NCBI GenBank assembly: GCA_023630585.1
Contig: CM042544.1
Coordinates: 12,139,756 to 12,203,755, forward strand
Length of the DNA stretch: 64,000 nt
Source of the DNA: Cranoglanis bouderius
Lineage: Eukaryota > Chordata > Actinopteri > Siluriformes > Cranoglanididae
Direction: 5' to 3'
In this document: piece by piece, positions 25,313 to 39,500 of the stretch
Layout of the letters: every line of letters starts with the position of its first letter
Numbering within the stretch: the first letter of the stretch is position 1
Notes under the pieces: generated by a model
Told to the model about the DNA's origin: nothing
Databases searched by the model: none
The model's input: the letters and a program-made list of their open reading frames with translations, nothing else
Position numbers and translations under genes: made by a program

Positions 25313-27560
25313 CCCCCTCGGCCGTGCTGACGTCACTGACAGCCGCCACCTCTGACCTATCAAGGCCTTTTGTAACGGTTGCAGATTTCTCTTTTAGCCC
25401 TACCAACTCTGCTTTTTCATGTATCAAACTTCTCTCCTGCATGGGGTGAAGACTGTTTTTGTGCAGTGTGTGAAGTTACATAAGAGCCCACAATGCTTGC
25501 TTTTTCAGCCCGATGGATTTAATGGGGTGTGCATGTAACTAGTTATCAAAATGAGTAACTGGGACATGCAGTATCATTAACCTTTGAGACCCATATCTCA
25601 TGCATATAGAGTACAATATGCTGTTGGCATGAAATGGTGTTAGTGCATGGAATGGTGTGAAGTCCACTTGTTATCAAAACCAAAAGGCCCCAAAACTATG
25701 TGCTGTAATAGAAAAAAAGAAAGAAAAATGAAAACATGTAGCACTAAAATGTTCTGTGCTATCAAGCCTGTACTAAAATGCCATCCAGTTCAAATGTGGC
25801 CATGATGTGCTTCACAGTGCCTGTATATAAAAATAAATTCGCAACACTGATGTCAATAAAATAGGCTTACATATTTAAGGTTCTCTGTTCATTTTTACAC
25901 TAGAACATACAGTACATCATAAGAAATTATACATGGTAATCATTTTGAAATCTCATTTTAACCTATATTTGTCACATCACTGTGCACTTAGGGCAATTAA
26001 TTATATAATAACTTGTAAATAATCCAAATTATGATGATAAAGCATTATCTATCACGTCTAGAGATATAGAGTGAGCTTTATCAGCTGGTCTTGTTTCAAT
26101 GTTGTTTATCTGCATGTACTAACATACACCCGAGTTCAAGCAACTATGCCATGCAATGTTCATGTGCCACAATGGAGCAGCAGAAGACTAATCAGAATCA
26201 TAAAGGCCTATTTAGGCTCTGATTTGAACTGTAGCAGCACTGGTAGGTCTTCTTGCTGATGTACATAAGACAGATGTTATGATCTGATTGGTATTATCCC
26301 ATAGATTCTCACTGACCTAGATCCAAATGCCAAACTTGTGATTAAATTTCAATTCATTTATTTCAACACTTTACTTAGCTCAAATGTTGGACTAATTTTA
26401 AGTGACTAAATAATAATTCACCCATTGCAGCCATGCTTTAGTAAAAGCTAGCCAAAGATTGTAGACATTTGAATGCAGGCATCAGTGAGTATTGGTAATT
26501 GCACCTCAGTTCTATAGTTCTATATTACATAAAATGCACACAACAATGTGGTGTTTCTGTAGAATGGTGTTTATGTTGTATTTTAGTTGTGGGTAAATTG
26601 TGTCCATTCTTACAGCATTTCTAGTATCAATTTATTTATCTAGTGCAGTGTTGTACATGTGGTGGTCAAAAGTCCACTCTTAAGAAATTTGTTTTCATCA
26701 GGGTGCTCTTCTTTTCATCAGAAGATAATTTGATATGTTCTTTTGATATTTTTGATATTTGATTTGATATTTTTACTTTTTTGATTGGTAGTAAAATACT
26801 GTCTTAATTGCCTCCATTACATTATTAGATTATTCATTTTGGAAACAAGAGGAAAAAATGATGAGGTTCTTGACAAGTATGGGACCCTCTTAAAAAAACA
26901 TCCAAACATTATCTTTAACTTCATTTAAAATTATTAATTTTAGTCCAAACTCCCACACACATCAGCTCCCTATATTTAAAAACATTATACTATGTAGACA
27001 TCCAGTCTTTTTTTTTTTTATCTCTTTACTGTACTTGGCTAGAAAGCTGACCAAAATCAACACAAAATGCAACCCCCAACTTCCTCTATACTGTTTTCCT
27101 GTTCAGTGAATGCTCTCTACCCTTGTTTTCTATGATTAAGTGACATGTTCAGGTCATGATTAAGTGACATGTTCAGGACCTTGATTTCATCATGGCTGTT
27201 GTTTAGTCTTCTTTAAGTGCTAAAAAAGTTTTTTTTTTAGTGAAGTCTAGACTAAGGGAAAGGGAAGTGAAGCTCTGAGCACATGAGGATGTTCCTGATG
27301 ATGGAGTCATGCAGAGAGGCAGTGAACTGCAGTTACCTCTGTATTGTGAATATGGAAAGCTGAGGCCAGGGGGAATGAACTGCACAGCAGAGCTTTCAGA
27401 ACTTCTAAAAGTACAGTCATATAGGGGCATCAGGAAGTGATTGCTGGGTCATTCATTAGGAGATTGGAGTTAGACACCTTTTTCAATTAGTTTACTCCTG
27501 AATATGTAATACCAAGCTGCTTTGCTTGTGTGCTGTTGCTGTGTTTTTCAGTTTTATGTG
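25313..27560. other. Intergenic region upstream of apoC-I
   Basis: No gene, transposase or clear repeat structure was recognised. There is a small tandem repeat of GATTAAGTGACATGTTCAGG near 27135-27178. Confidence 0.45.
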
Positions 27561-27574
27561 TTTGATCACAATTT

Positions 27575-27713
<139 letters not shown>

Positions 27714-28570
27714 GTGATGCCATTTCAGATCCTTTGTTATTTGGGGCATGTAAATTGCAGGTCAGGACCTGCACCAAATGTGCCTTATGGAGGTAAACAA
27801 GTAAAGAAAGAGTCCCTTTAAAAGTCTTTGCTCTTCTCTTTATGCCGAAAACATTCGTTTGCCAGGAAAAATATCTTAGTGCTGTTTTAGATTTCTAAAA
27901 ATGCAAGCATATCTGTTTTGTATAGCAAAAAGAAATAACTACGGCTTGAAGTGAGAATTGCTTCGTCATACTGGAGAGGGAAAATGTTGGGGAGATTCTG
28001 ACATTACATCAGGTTATTGTAGTTCATTCCTCCCCAACACCTGTGTGCCAGAGAGCTGGGGAGTTTAGATAAAGACACAATTTTGCATAAGAGCACTGGC
28101 TTGCAGAATGTTTGAAGTGTCCTCATTATCCCTCCAGCAAATTATCTAACCCCTGCAGCTCCTCAATGAAAAGGTATTGTAATCTTTTTTTTTATTTTTT
28201 TTTTTTTTTTAGAGATGCTGGCATTAATTAGAGCAAAAGGATTTTGGGAACATTTACATCCTCTCCTTTTGTTCTGAAGCCCATCTGATTAACGTTTTTT
28301 CCCTATCTACTGTCTGCTTATTTTCTCTGGATCCCTTTAATAAATTCTCTATTACATTCTCACATTCTTTCCTCCTCTTATTGTTGTATTAACAAATGGA
28401 TTTTTCCAGATAAGTTTATAATAAATAGTACCATCTGAAACCATCCTTTAATATGTCAGTAGTTTGTAGTCATATAACTCTTACAGTATGTCTTGTTCCA
28501 ATATTAAATTAATTCTTAGATCCAATGAAGGAGAGAGAGGCATCTACTGGCATAAAGTCACACTGCAGGT

Positions 28571-28731
<161 letters not shown>

Positions 28732-29209
28732 CTGTTTGATGCCATTTGAGATCGTTTGTTATTTGGGGCATGAGAATTGCAGGTCAGGACCTGCACCAAA
28801 TGTACCTTATGGAGGTAAACAAGTAAAGAAAGAGGCCCTTTAAAAGACTTTGCTCTTCTCTTTATGCCAAAAACATTCGTTTGCCAGGAAAAATATCTCA
28901 GTGCTGTTTTAGATTTCTAAAAATGTAAGCATATCTGTTTTGTATAGCAGCGGATATAAAATAACTACAGCTTGACGAGACAATTGCTTCATCATACTGG
29001 AGAGGGAAAATGTTGGGGAGATTCTGACATTACATCAGGTTATTGTAGTTCATTCCTCCCCAACGCCTGTGTGCCAGAGAGCTGGGGAGTTTAGACGAAG
29101 ACACAATTTTTCATAAGAGCACTGGCTTGCAGAATGTTTGCAGTGTCCTCATTATCCCTCCAGCAAATTATCTAACCCCTGCAGCTCCTCAGTGAAAAGA
29201 GATTTCAAT

Positions 29210-29213
<4 letters not shown>

Positions 29214-29275
<62 letters not shown>
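29214..29275. repeat. (CT)n microsatellite
   Basis: A pure CT run followed by poly(T), present only in the second duplication unit. Confidence 0.95.
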
Positions 29276-29284
<9 letters not shown>

Positions 29285-29621
29285 TTAGAGATGCTGGCAT
29301 TAATTAGAGCAAAAGGATTTTGGAAACATTTACATCCTCTACTCTTGTTCTTAATCCCATTTGATAATCTTTTTTCCCCTATATTCCCTCTGCTTATTTT
29401 CTCTGGGTCCCTTTAATAAATTCTCTATTACATTCTCACATTCTTTCCTCCTCTTACTGTTGTATTAACAAAGGGATTTTTCCAGAAATAGTTTATAATA
29501 AATAGTACCATCTGAAACCATCCTTTTATATGTCAGTAGTTTGTAGTCATATAACTCTTACAGTATGTCTTGTTTTAATATTAAATTAATTCTTAGATCC
29601 AGTGTTTGTAATTCTTAGATC

Positions 29622-29624
29622 ACG

Positions 29625-29693
<69 letters not shown>

Positions 29694-29805
29694 TTTCAAC
29701 TGGCCTATAGCTATTTTCAAAGACGTGGCCTTTTGTGTCATAGGGCAAATTTCCACCTTATCTTTGGATTTATATTTGGTCATCATGACTGTTGGTGCCA
29801 CCAGT

Positions 29806-29862
<57 letters not shown>
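29622..29862. repeat. Two (TG)n tracts around a 115-base spacer
   Basis: TG runs at 29622-29692 and 29807-29862 flank unique sequence. The first follows a short repeat of the duplication unit's end (AATTCTTAGATC). Confidence 0.9.
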
Positions 29863-29863
<1 letters not shown>

Positions 29864-29869
29864 ATGTGC

Positions 29870-30371
29870 GTGTGACAGAGATAGGAAGGATTATAGTGTA
29901 CAAAAGCAAGTCTGATTCACATAAATAATGGGACAGCATGTTCCTTTATCCCAGCAGACATGCAGGCAGCCCACTGGAATGTGTGAGCAGCTCTGAACAT
30001 GTCCCCGGCAGCAGTAAGAATGGGAGAAAATGATTCTGGGGAGGGTTGTGGCTAACATTAATGTAATGGCCATCCGGCAGTGGTAAGCTTCCACATTTGC
30101 TAGTACAAAAGGAAATGTAGAAGGAGATGATTTTGAGATTTGTGCAAAGGACTTTGGAATAGGTGCATAACTTGAGATTGACATAAGAGGAATGTTTTTT
30201 TATGTGTAGTGCTTGCTACACATGAAAGAAAAAAAAGTGAATTATGAAGTTTTGCAGAAATAGGTTTTTGTGGATGGTATAAAGAAATGCTGATCAGAAT
30301 CAAAATCAGTATCAATTAGCCAAGTAAAATTCACCAAGGTGTTTGTAGCCACGCAAATTGACATGTAGATA
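29870..30371. other. Intergenic, nothing recognised
   Basis: No gene or repeat structure was seen between the TG tracts and the Tc1-like element. Confidence 0.4.
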
Positions 30372-31538
30372 CATCAATCAGCCATAACATTAAAACCACT
30401 GAAAGGTGACGTGAATAACATTGATTATCTCATTACAGTGGCACCTGTCAAGGGGTGGGATATATTAGACAGCAAGTGAACAGTCCATTCTCGAAGTTGA
30501 TGTGCTGGAAGCAGGAAAAATGGGCAAGTGTAAGGATCTGAGTGACTTTGACAAGGGCCAAATTCTGATGGCCAGATGACTGGGTCAGAGCATCTCCAAA
30601 ACAGCAGGTCTTGTGGGGTGTTTCTGGTATGTAGTGGTTAGTACCTACCAAAAGTAGTCCAAGGAAGGACAAATGGTGAACTAGCGACAGGGTCATGGGC
30701 ACCCATGTTTCACTGATGCACGTGGGGAGCAAAGGCTAGCCTGTCTGGCCTGATTCCACAGAAGTGCTACTGTAGGCAAATTTCTGAAAATGTTAATGCT
30801 GGCTATGATTGAAAGGTCTTAGAACACACAGTGCATCACAGCTTGCTGTATATGGGGCTGCGTAGCAGACCGGTCAGAGGGCCCATGCTGACCAAAAAGG
30901 TTTCTTGGTCTGATGAATCACGTTTTCTTTTACATCATGTGGACGGCCAGGTGCATGTGTGTTGCTTACCTGGGGAAGAGATGGCACCAGGATGAAAGAT
31001 ATGGCACTAGGATGCACTATGGGAAGAAGGCAAACTGGCAGAAGCAGTGTGATGCTCTTGGCAATGTTCTGCTGGGAAATCTTGGGTCCTTGAATTCATG
31101 TGGATGTCACTTTGACATGTACCACTTACCTAAACATTGTTGCAGACCAAGTACAACCCTTCATGGCAACGGTATTCCCTATTGGCATTGACCTCATTCA
31201 GCAGAGTAATGTGCACTGCCACACTGCAAAAATTGTTCAGAAATGGTTTGAGGAACATGACAAAGCATTCAGGGTGTTGACTTGGTCTCCAAATTCCCCA
31301 GATCTCAATCTGATCAAGCATTTGTGGCATGTACTGGGCAAGCAAGTCCAATCCATGGAGGCCCCACCTCACAACCTCACAACAGGATTTAAAGGATTTG
31401 CTGCTAACGACTTGGTGCCAGATACCACAGCTCACCTTCAGAGGTCTTGTGGAGTCCATGCCTCGGAGCTGTTTTGGCAGCACAAGGGGGACCTACACAA
31501 TATTTGGCAGGTGGTTTTAATGTTATGGCTGATGGATG
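30372..31538 (+). mobile_element. Degraded Tc1-like element with short termini
   Basis: The left end CATCAATCAGCCATAACATT and the right end AATGTTATGGCTGATGGATG are inverted and flanked by TA (30370-30371, 31539-31540). Transposase relics are on the + strand: a start-like MGKCKDLSDFDKGQI near 30520, SWSDESRF-like sequence near 30904 in broken frames, and LTWSPNSPDLNLIKHLWHVL at about 31279. Multiple stops and frameshifts make it inactive. Confidence 0.82.
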
Positions 31539-31540
31539 TA

Positions 31541-32987
31541 TAAGTACAAAACAATTCAGATAGTAAAAAATAGTATTAAATTTCAGAATATCTATTAAGA
31601 ATGTGCAAAAATACACTATTTACTATTTACTACTATAAAAATACACTAACTACTGTAATCACAATACATGCATGTCACACTTTTTCTGTGACTAATTGAT
31701 TCTTCTAATTAGAAGCCAGGGAGAATAAATATTTCAGATAAAGATGCGCAAAAGGCAGCATGACCTGTAATCTTCACCCTGTACTTCATAGAAAGAGAAG
31801 ATGTGTGCATGGGATTAGAACAACTAGGTTATTGCCTGTACATGTCTGATTATGTAAGCCTGGAAAGACACAGAGGTGGCGTGACAAAGATAGGTTTAGG
31901 GTTGTGGGGGTGTTCAGAATATAAAAAAAATTCTGCAATAATAAGTATAGAAAAAGCTGATCATTCTAATATCTAAATATGAGGCAGAGATCCTCCTACC
32001 TCTTACATTTCTCATCCCTCATTGGAGGCAAAATGAAGCATAATTACACACAGGAAAACTTTTCTGACCCAGTACAGTCCAACCTTTGTGTTTTTCTTTC
32101 AACATGTTTAAGCTTGTTCCCCATGTAGTGTTTTTCTTAAAGTAGAAAAACAACAAAATAAATGACTAATCTCTGCTTTAACTCTTGACATTTGTATTCA
32201 GTGATGTGTTCATAACTTTTATTTTTCTTCAGAAGTTTGAACATACAAAGTACTATATCTTTTTTTTTTTTTTTATTTATTTTTTTTTTTTTTAATGTTT
32301 ATTTAATGTTTAACATGTCTGTCAAGTTCCATCAGCTTTGGAAGATTTATTTCACATTTAGAGCTGAGTATACCTATTATTTAATTAATATATTTATGTT
32401 GTGAGTGTATGATACAGACCTGTATATAGGCCAAAGTTTTCCAGTTTGTTTGTATGTTATATTCATTTTCATCATCATGGATTATTGTTCACAATAGCAG
32501 GCAGTTTGTAAACAGGCAGAGAAGTGGAACAAGAAGAACACCCAAGGTAAGTTTTATCCATTACCCATCTTTATTGCATACAGGTTCAAAAACATCAGTC
32601 AGACATTTATTTGCAGATTTTATGATTGAAATGGTGGACAGTGTTTCATGAGGTTTGGTTGTACAATCAAAAAATTTTGTAAACCTGCTGTCATCCCAAA
32701 ATGCACACCTACATGCAATCTAAAAGATCTGAGAAACATGACTAGCCAAGGTTGTTATACTATTGCACTTAAAGAAGTATTATTTGGTGGATTAATACTG
32801 AGAAAGCCCACATGGTGATTAATAAACAGTATTCCATGTTTCAGTTAGAAGCCATGTCTAGTTCTTTCCCTTTCTTGTTTCCCTATCAAACAGTGAAGAC
32901 TATAAAGCATCAGTAACAAACATTTTTAAACTAATATGACCCCACTTTCTCTCCTTGTGTTTGGTACAATGTGTTATCATTGGTGGT
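31541..32987. other. Intergenic, 3' flank of apoE
   Basis: No other gene was recognised. A minus-strand AATAAA at 32570-32575 is the likely polyadenylation signal of apoE, giving a 3' UTR of about 410 bases. A T-rich tract lies at 32259-32294. Confidence 0.45.
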
Positions 32988-34647
32988 TTACAGTGGGGCA
33001 GGGAGAGCAGCTGAGGCCTCTTGGATCTTTTCCATGACAGTCTGCAGCTGTTCACGGATCTTCTCAGTGTAGGGATTCAGGAGGCTGGTGAGCTCCTCAA
33101 TGCGGCCCTCAAGGGAAGTGCGCAGGCTGTCAGCAGTTTGCTCCAGCTGCTGCTTCAGCGCGCTGGCCTGTTCCTCCAGTTGCTGGCTCACGCCCTGAGT
33201 CTGGCTCTGCAGCAGGTCAGTGATGGTGCCCAACTTCTGGCTGATGCCTTCTTGCACCTGCTTTGCGTAGGGCTCGAACTGGGTCTTTACTGACTCAGCA
33301 TTCTGCTCACTACGGGACTGCAGCTCACCCAGGTAAGTGGCCACAGTGCTGGAAAAGGTGCAACAATAAAGGAGTTAAGGTTTTCAGTTATCCATTTGGA
33401 TCAAGGCAACTGGACTTATGTTTTGATGTGTCTTCAAGATCACTTAGTCCAGTTACTTGCTAGAGATTTAAGACACCAATAAACATAGATTGTCCACCAA
33501 GCAGTAGGTATTAAAAATATACAATTTACTGAAATTGCAATTCTATCTGCGACCATAATTACTACTTAAAGCTCCTGATTCACACTCACTTGCGGATCTC
33601 CTCTGTGTCCTTGCCCAGGCGCTTCTTGAGTTTACGAGTGTAGGTGTTGACACGGTTCTTGACATCATCTGCATTCTGCTCCACCATGGTCTTCAGCTCC
33701 TGTAGGTACTGGGTGGAGCGCTCCTTGGCATCAAGCATGTCAGTCTGCAGCTTGCTGGTCAGCAGATCCAGATCCAGCTTCAGCTGGCCTGAGGCATCCT
33801 TAGCATAGGGGCCCAGTTTGGTCTCGATGTCTGCCCTGTACACGTTCAGCTCAGCCATGGTGTTAGTGATCAGAGTACTAAAGTTGAGAGGAGGAGGGGG
33901 ACCATGATACAGAAGATGAGAGACAATGGAATAGTTGTGGAGAACACTGCAGAAAAGCTTTAGGTGCTCTTGTTTTAACTTGTTGGTGACATTATATGAT
34001 GCTTTTACAATCTAGAATATGCAGAATTCCCATAATGAGATGCAGCTTAAATGAATAGAGTTGTACAAGATTCTTTTACACAATCATGGTTCTCTGTGTT
34101 AACTTACTCAAGTTCCCTGCTGAGCTGGGAGCTCTTCAAGTTCTCCACCACACCATCAGTATGAGTGTTAAGCTCTGAGATGAACTGCCAGAATTGATCC
34201 ACTGTCTCTTCCCATCTGGCCAGATTCTGGTCAGCCTGGGGCACAGCGCGAGCATGGCAGCCTAAAAGATGAAGAAGATTCAGAAAAAAAAAAAAAAAAA
34301 CATGATTGAGCTATTTGATTAAATATGATGGCTATAGTGAATGAGGTCTGGTGGAACAAAAGCATTGGTCAGTTCCAATGCATGTGACTCCTTGCACATT
34401 TTGGCCCAATTCTAACACATCTGATTAAAACCATCAAGTTTTGTTAAATATGTAAACATGTAAATCAATTACAAAGATGATAAGACTGTCAGTAAGGTTT
34501 ACAACATTTTTACTAACTGCTTTACAGTTTAACTAGTGTGTATACTTGTGTTGCATGCATAGAAAAGCCAAGGATAAATAAATTAGGGATTTTTTTTAAC
34601 TTACCAGCAATAACAGCCACAAAAAGTACAACTGCAACAGCCCTCAT
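32988..34647 (-). CDS. apoeb: Apolipoprotein E, fish apoEb type
   Basis: Four coding exons, 34647-34605, 34261-34108, 33877-33590 and 33348-32988, join with GT/AG borders (phases 1, 2, 2) to 281 residues, the length of zebrafish apoEb. Residues 1-18 (MRAVAVVLFVAVIAGCHA) are a signal peptide. The body is a series of amphipathic helices. The basic cluster RKLKKRLGK at residues 147-155 corresponds to the LDL-receptor and heparin binding site of apoE. The C-terminal half (SLEGRIEELTSLLNPYTEKI) supplies lipid binding. ApoE is secreted on lipoproteins and the yolk-lipid transport system and mediates receptor uptake. A strong TATA box lies upstream. Every exon is open and conserved, so the gene looks functional. 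Confidence 0.95.
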
Positions 34648-34892
34648 TTTGATAGACAGACAAGAACACCTAGAGATAGAATGACAGTCAGGCTTTTAGA
34701 ATACAGAATGCAGAATAAAGAGAACATCAGTACATATTTTGCTGTATTATCACATACACATCCATTTTCATTTCTTTTCTAAAAGTGATCTAAAGCACTG
34801 CAAGTGATTATTAGGCGATTCTAATAACTAGAGCGAATTCTTAACGATTCCCGTTATTTTAACACTGCTGCCCCTGTCTTTTTCATACTCAC

Positions 34893-34950
34893 CTGAGAAG
34901 TCCGCTTTGCTCCGTGTTGTGAGCGGTATAGGTGCGCGCGCTTTTTATAC
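34893..34950 (-). promoter_or_regulatory. apoE TATA box and leader exon
   Basis: On the minus strand GTATAAAAAG at 34941-34950 is a canonical TATA box in a GC-rich context. The leader exon (about 34893-34920) ends in TTCTCAG|GTGAGT. The second exon begins at the acceptor CTATCTCTAG, about 28 bases before the ATG. Confidence 0.75.
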
Positions 34951-37900
34951 TCTCCGGGCTGCGTTCACAATAGCGCTGATCACGAGACTTTCTCTTCCCT
35001 TTGTTCGGGTCGTGTTACAGTCAGCATCACACACCCCGGTGAAAACATGTTGCGCAATTATTTTTATTTCTTTTCTTTTTTTTCAGAATCTCTCTGAGCG
35101 CGTCATGAGATTTTTTTTTCTTGGATTGCCCGAGATTTCTCAGTGCAACACATTACACATATGCTAAATCGTTAAAAAAAATAAATCAATTACTGATTAA
35201 TCCTGAAATTGTTTACCCTTTTTTGTCTAAATTTCCACAGTTAGTAGCTAACTGCTCGTCCATAACAAACCGACATCATTCACTTCTCTGAACTTTAAAT
35301 CATTTTGTAATTTACATACTTTTTTATCATTCAAAGTGTCTGGTCTTTAATTCTTCTTAACTGTTGGAGAGCAAAGAGTCTATTAGTCTGGCGCCTTGAT
35401 ATTTGTTTATTGGCAAATATCATGTTTTTTGGCTCCAGATTGCTGCCAGATTTATCCAAATCATTAACATATTCATCGCCCAATTGCTCCTTTCACATGC
35501 AAAATAAAGCTGTCTGTGTAGCCTAGTTTACAACTGAAAGCTACACTCACAATTTCAAATGCCAACATCACTGTCTTTGGCCTACGCCCTGTAATAGCCT
35601 CTAAAGTTCTCAAATGTTCTCAAAAAAAAGTTTTTCAAATGGTTTCTCTTTGTCTCTGTTCAGTTAAAACAATTTGTGGGCCATCAGTTACCAATGACGA
35701 ATCCATGAGGTTTCCAGTCTTTAAAAAAATACTTACAATTAGAATTAGAATTATTTTTTAATGAAATTTTAATTACTAGTGTTTTCTATTAGGATTTCCT
35801 GTAGGACTCTAAAGCTACAGCTTTATGTTGTATTGTATTTGAAAGAAGTATTTAACTTTTTTTTTTCTTTTTTACTTTTTTTTCTTTTCTTTTTGCTAGG
35901 CCAATTTATAACACAATCAAAGTACAACATATTTAATTAGTCACAGGGCATGTCAGGGATTTTTGATCTGGGTTCAAGACTGTAAATGCAGCTGATAAGT
36001 TAACCTTTGAGATGTTCTGATGTCATTGTGCTTCTGCAGGCAAATGAAGATTAGGATTGTGTTCTTGGTCCACAACGTTCACAGGGCTCTAATTGCAAGG
36101 CCTACAAAGACCACTATTTGCACTTCATATGATCCTTCAAACATATAATCCCTGTCTTGTACATTATTCACATTCATTCCACTGTATATCATGGCAGTGC
36201 AACAAATCGGGCTGCTCGATTCTGGATTGAAACTGGGTGTTGGCTTGGTTAAAACAGTCTGAAGTATTCTGATGCAAGTCTTTAGTATCCTTTAGTGTCT
36301 TTATATGCTACTCGTGAACTCATATATATCTGGGAGATTGATTAAATGTTCTACAAATCCTACAACATAAGCTTCTTGTCCCAGCTTGTCCCTTTCTCCA
36401 CCTGCAGCCTATCCCTTTCTCATTATTTTTCAAAGAATAAAACATTTGTTTGGAAGCTTAGGTCAAACTAGATAACATCTTACAACTATTTTTCATAGCA
36501 CCATGCAAATATTTATCCCAGAGGGACAAACTGATGAACATACACATTTCAAGGATTGTAGTACCTGCAAACTGGGGGGATTTTAACCAGTACATTAAAA
36601 GAAGCCAACAAAAAAGAGGATAGAGTATAACTTTCAAAAAGGTGTACATGTGTGTGAGAATACTTCTTTTGAGTTCATAACTTTAATAGGATTTTAAAAA
36701 GAATGCTGGTTATGAACTACCTTTCTGTAAAATCTTTGCCCCCTGACTACATGGCCTGAGTTGTTTTCACAATATCAACACATCACTATAAAGCACACCT
36801 ATTAAAGGTCTGCATATAGACCTTAAAAAAGAATGGAAACTGAAGCTGGGTGCACTAAAACATGTTTAAACAAGTTGCATTGAAATACTTTATCTTCTAC
36901 TTACATGAACTCCAGATATGCCCAAAAAACTAGGAAACTGCAAACATGATTATTTGTGTACAATGTTTTAATGAAAAAAACATTTTTCAAGACCAAGTTG
37001 ATGTCATGTCGAGCTAAGGTTAAAGGATGTTGCCCTTCTCACTGTTTTGAAACTTCCCATTACAGAAGCATGTGAAGAATGTACCAGTTAAAAATATAAA
37101 TAGGAATAATTAGTCATTATAGTGTGTAAAGGCCGGTCAGAGGAATTTAACACATCACATGGCATCTCTGTTAATAGAATAACATGCAGTGGCTTTCTGA
37201 CTGGGTGTACAAGGTTACATATGTCCATATTGCAGTAGGTCTGTATACACATACCACATATCTATGTTATTTTCACCAAAAATGTGTTTAGAGTAGGTAA
37301 TACCAGTTCACCGGTGCAACAAATGTAATTAATAGGCTAATTTATAGATTATTTAGAGGCGTATTTAACTTCTGGAATTCAGTTGCTTTGTGACAAACTA
37401 TTATAATAACTTTAGACAACAAGAGTATACTTTGGTTCCTATGTAATATAAGAACATATTTCATAGGATAAAACTTATTATTTTATATACTATATGTGCA
37501 TTAGTTCTATACTAGCTTCAGATTAAATAGGGACAAATTGCATTCTTGTAAATAATACAAGTTTACCTTGAGAAATACTTGTCAACTATACATTTTAAGA
37601 TGGTGTTTTCTCCAAGACACATTATCTGGGTAAGGAAGGCATTGCCAGAAGTCACCATCACTCAACAATACTTTATCACTCTTTCTCATTTTACATCCAT
37701 CCATCCATCCATTTTCCATACCGCTTATCCAACACAGGGTCATGGGGGAGCCTATCCCATAACTGGTAGATATGATTCCCTTAGTGAGGCTAAACTTGCA
37801 AGGAGAGAGAGCTGCTCAGCCGTGTATAATCCAGATGGTTGATCAGGGGCATCACTAGACCTTTTTTACTGGGGCAAAATGTTCCTGATAAATCATTATC

Positions 37901-38808
37901 TGATGAGGTAGATTACAGTAGATACGTCTAAAAATAGGCTTTCCTATTCACTGAATGTTATCACTTACATCATTTGATTTATTTAAAACATGAAGGCTGA
38001 TTGTAACACCAGCTGAAGTGAAAATATCCTGCACATCCTCTTCAATCATAAGCCCTTCCCCCCTCTGTGTGCTCCTCGTCCCTTCACTTTTCCCAGTGGA
38101 AACCTCGACTTGCAGTCAGATGATAATTCATAATAAGACATTGTAGCTAAGGAGAGGTAACTACCAGGCTAACGCTTATCACTGTGTTAATGAGTATTAG
38201 AATTTGTATTTGGTTGAATGAGGATATCCCGTTTTACAGATCTATATTACTTGCCACAGATTTGATCGATAATGTTAGCTTGTTAACTGCTAAAAGAATG
38301 CTTGCTTATCTCTTCTAATTTGCCATTCTGCCACAAACAATGTGATTTAGTCATCATCAGTGAAAGCTTTTTGAAGAGATTTGTTAATTTAGGTGGCTAG
38401 TTAGTTAGTTTACTCAAGAAAATCAAACACACCTGCCTGTAATTTCCAGGTAATCCTGAAGACTTTGAGATTTTTCATATGTGTTTGATTAGCGATGGAG
38501 CTAAACTCTGCAGGTTTAGAAGTTAATTTCAAAGTTTCAGTGGCCTCTTCCAGTATATTGTCTGGTATTTGTAAACAGAACATAATGAATTTGTTTTTGG
38601 GGCTCTGATGGACTAGGATTCGAGAGGGTGGATTTTAAATGTAATGAAAATGTAATGAAATTTATATATTTGTTGTTTTATATACAGGTTATTTCAGAAA
38701 TCACCTTTGTATCATTGTGATGGGATTTCAAAGGCCAGCTTTGTATTTTAAAATCATTTCTTCTCTTGTCTAGTGTATACCTATGTGTGTTTATTTCAGG
38801 AATTTTAA
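34951..38808. other. Intergenic region upstream of apoE
   Basis: AT-rich sequence without recognised genes. The stretch 37690-37850 (CATCCATCCATCCATTTTCC then ACCGCTTATCCAACACAGGG) is a fragment of a very common fish interspersed repeat. Nothing else was identified. Confidence 0.45.
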
Positions 38809-39179
38809 TAGAAATTAGGTATGGTCAAGTATCAAATAAAATGTAAGCTTGAATTGATGATGTTAATGTTGTTTGTAACTGTTTAAAAATTCCAAGCGTT
38901 CCAAGGTATAAAAATATGGAGTTTGTCATCATCCAAACAGTAACCAGTTTTGATACCTAAAAAAATGGTACACTGACAATTTTAGCAAAGCTCTTTACAG
39001 TAAATTAAAATGTACAATTGAACTAATGAAATTATCTGCAACACATACTTACATTTATGTTTTACACAATATAATTAAAGTCAATAAATAAATAAATAGT
39101 CACCAGAATTTGCTTTGGTGCTGTTTTTGCAGAAAAATTCTTACCAGGGGTGCATGCCCCCAGGACCCCCTAGAAATTT

Positions 39180-39500
39180 TTAAGCACTTTTGTAAAATTT
39201 TCCGGGGGGGAGGTGCTGTTCCCCAGTACTGATGTAGAAACCAGAAACACCCCTGTGGTTGATGTAGCTGTCTGTCACAACATTGTCTGAGTGAACCAAC
39301 ATTTGACAGTGTCTCAGAACTGGTAAAAAGTACTTGAAGGCCAGATGGACTGGCTTCAATTGTAGCTGATTGATGTATTCTGATCTTATTCCAGGGATCC
39401 ACATGGTCTCTGTGGAACTAGAAAAGCTTTTGGGACTCCAGCAAGCTAAAGCCTGGGCTCCTATCATTGAGACGAGGACACATTTCAGTTTGTGGTGTTT
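39180..39500 (-). pseudogene. Retroelement RNase H-like fragment (DIRS/gypsy type)
   Basis: On the minus strand the frame contains a YINQLQLKPVHLAFKYFLPV run followed by a DN motif and a YINHRG motif, the arrangement of the RNase H/tether region in DIRS-like and Ty3/gypsy elements. It is short and flanked by unrelated frames, so it is only a relic. A matching fragment is in unit 2. Confidence 0.6.
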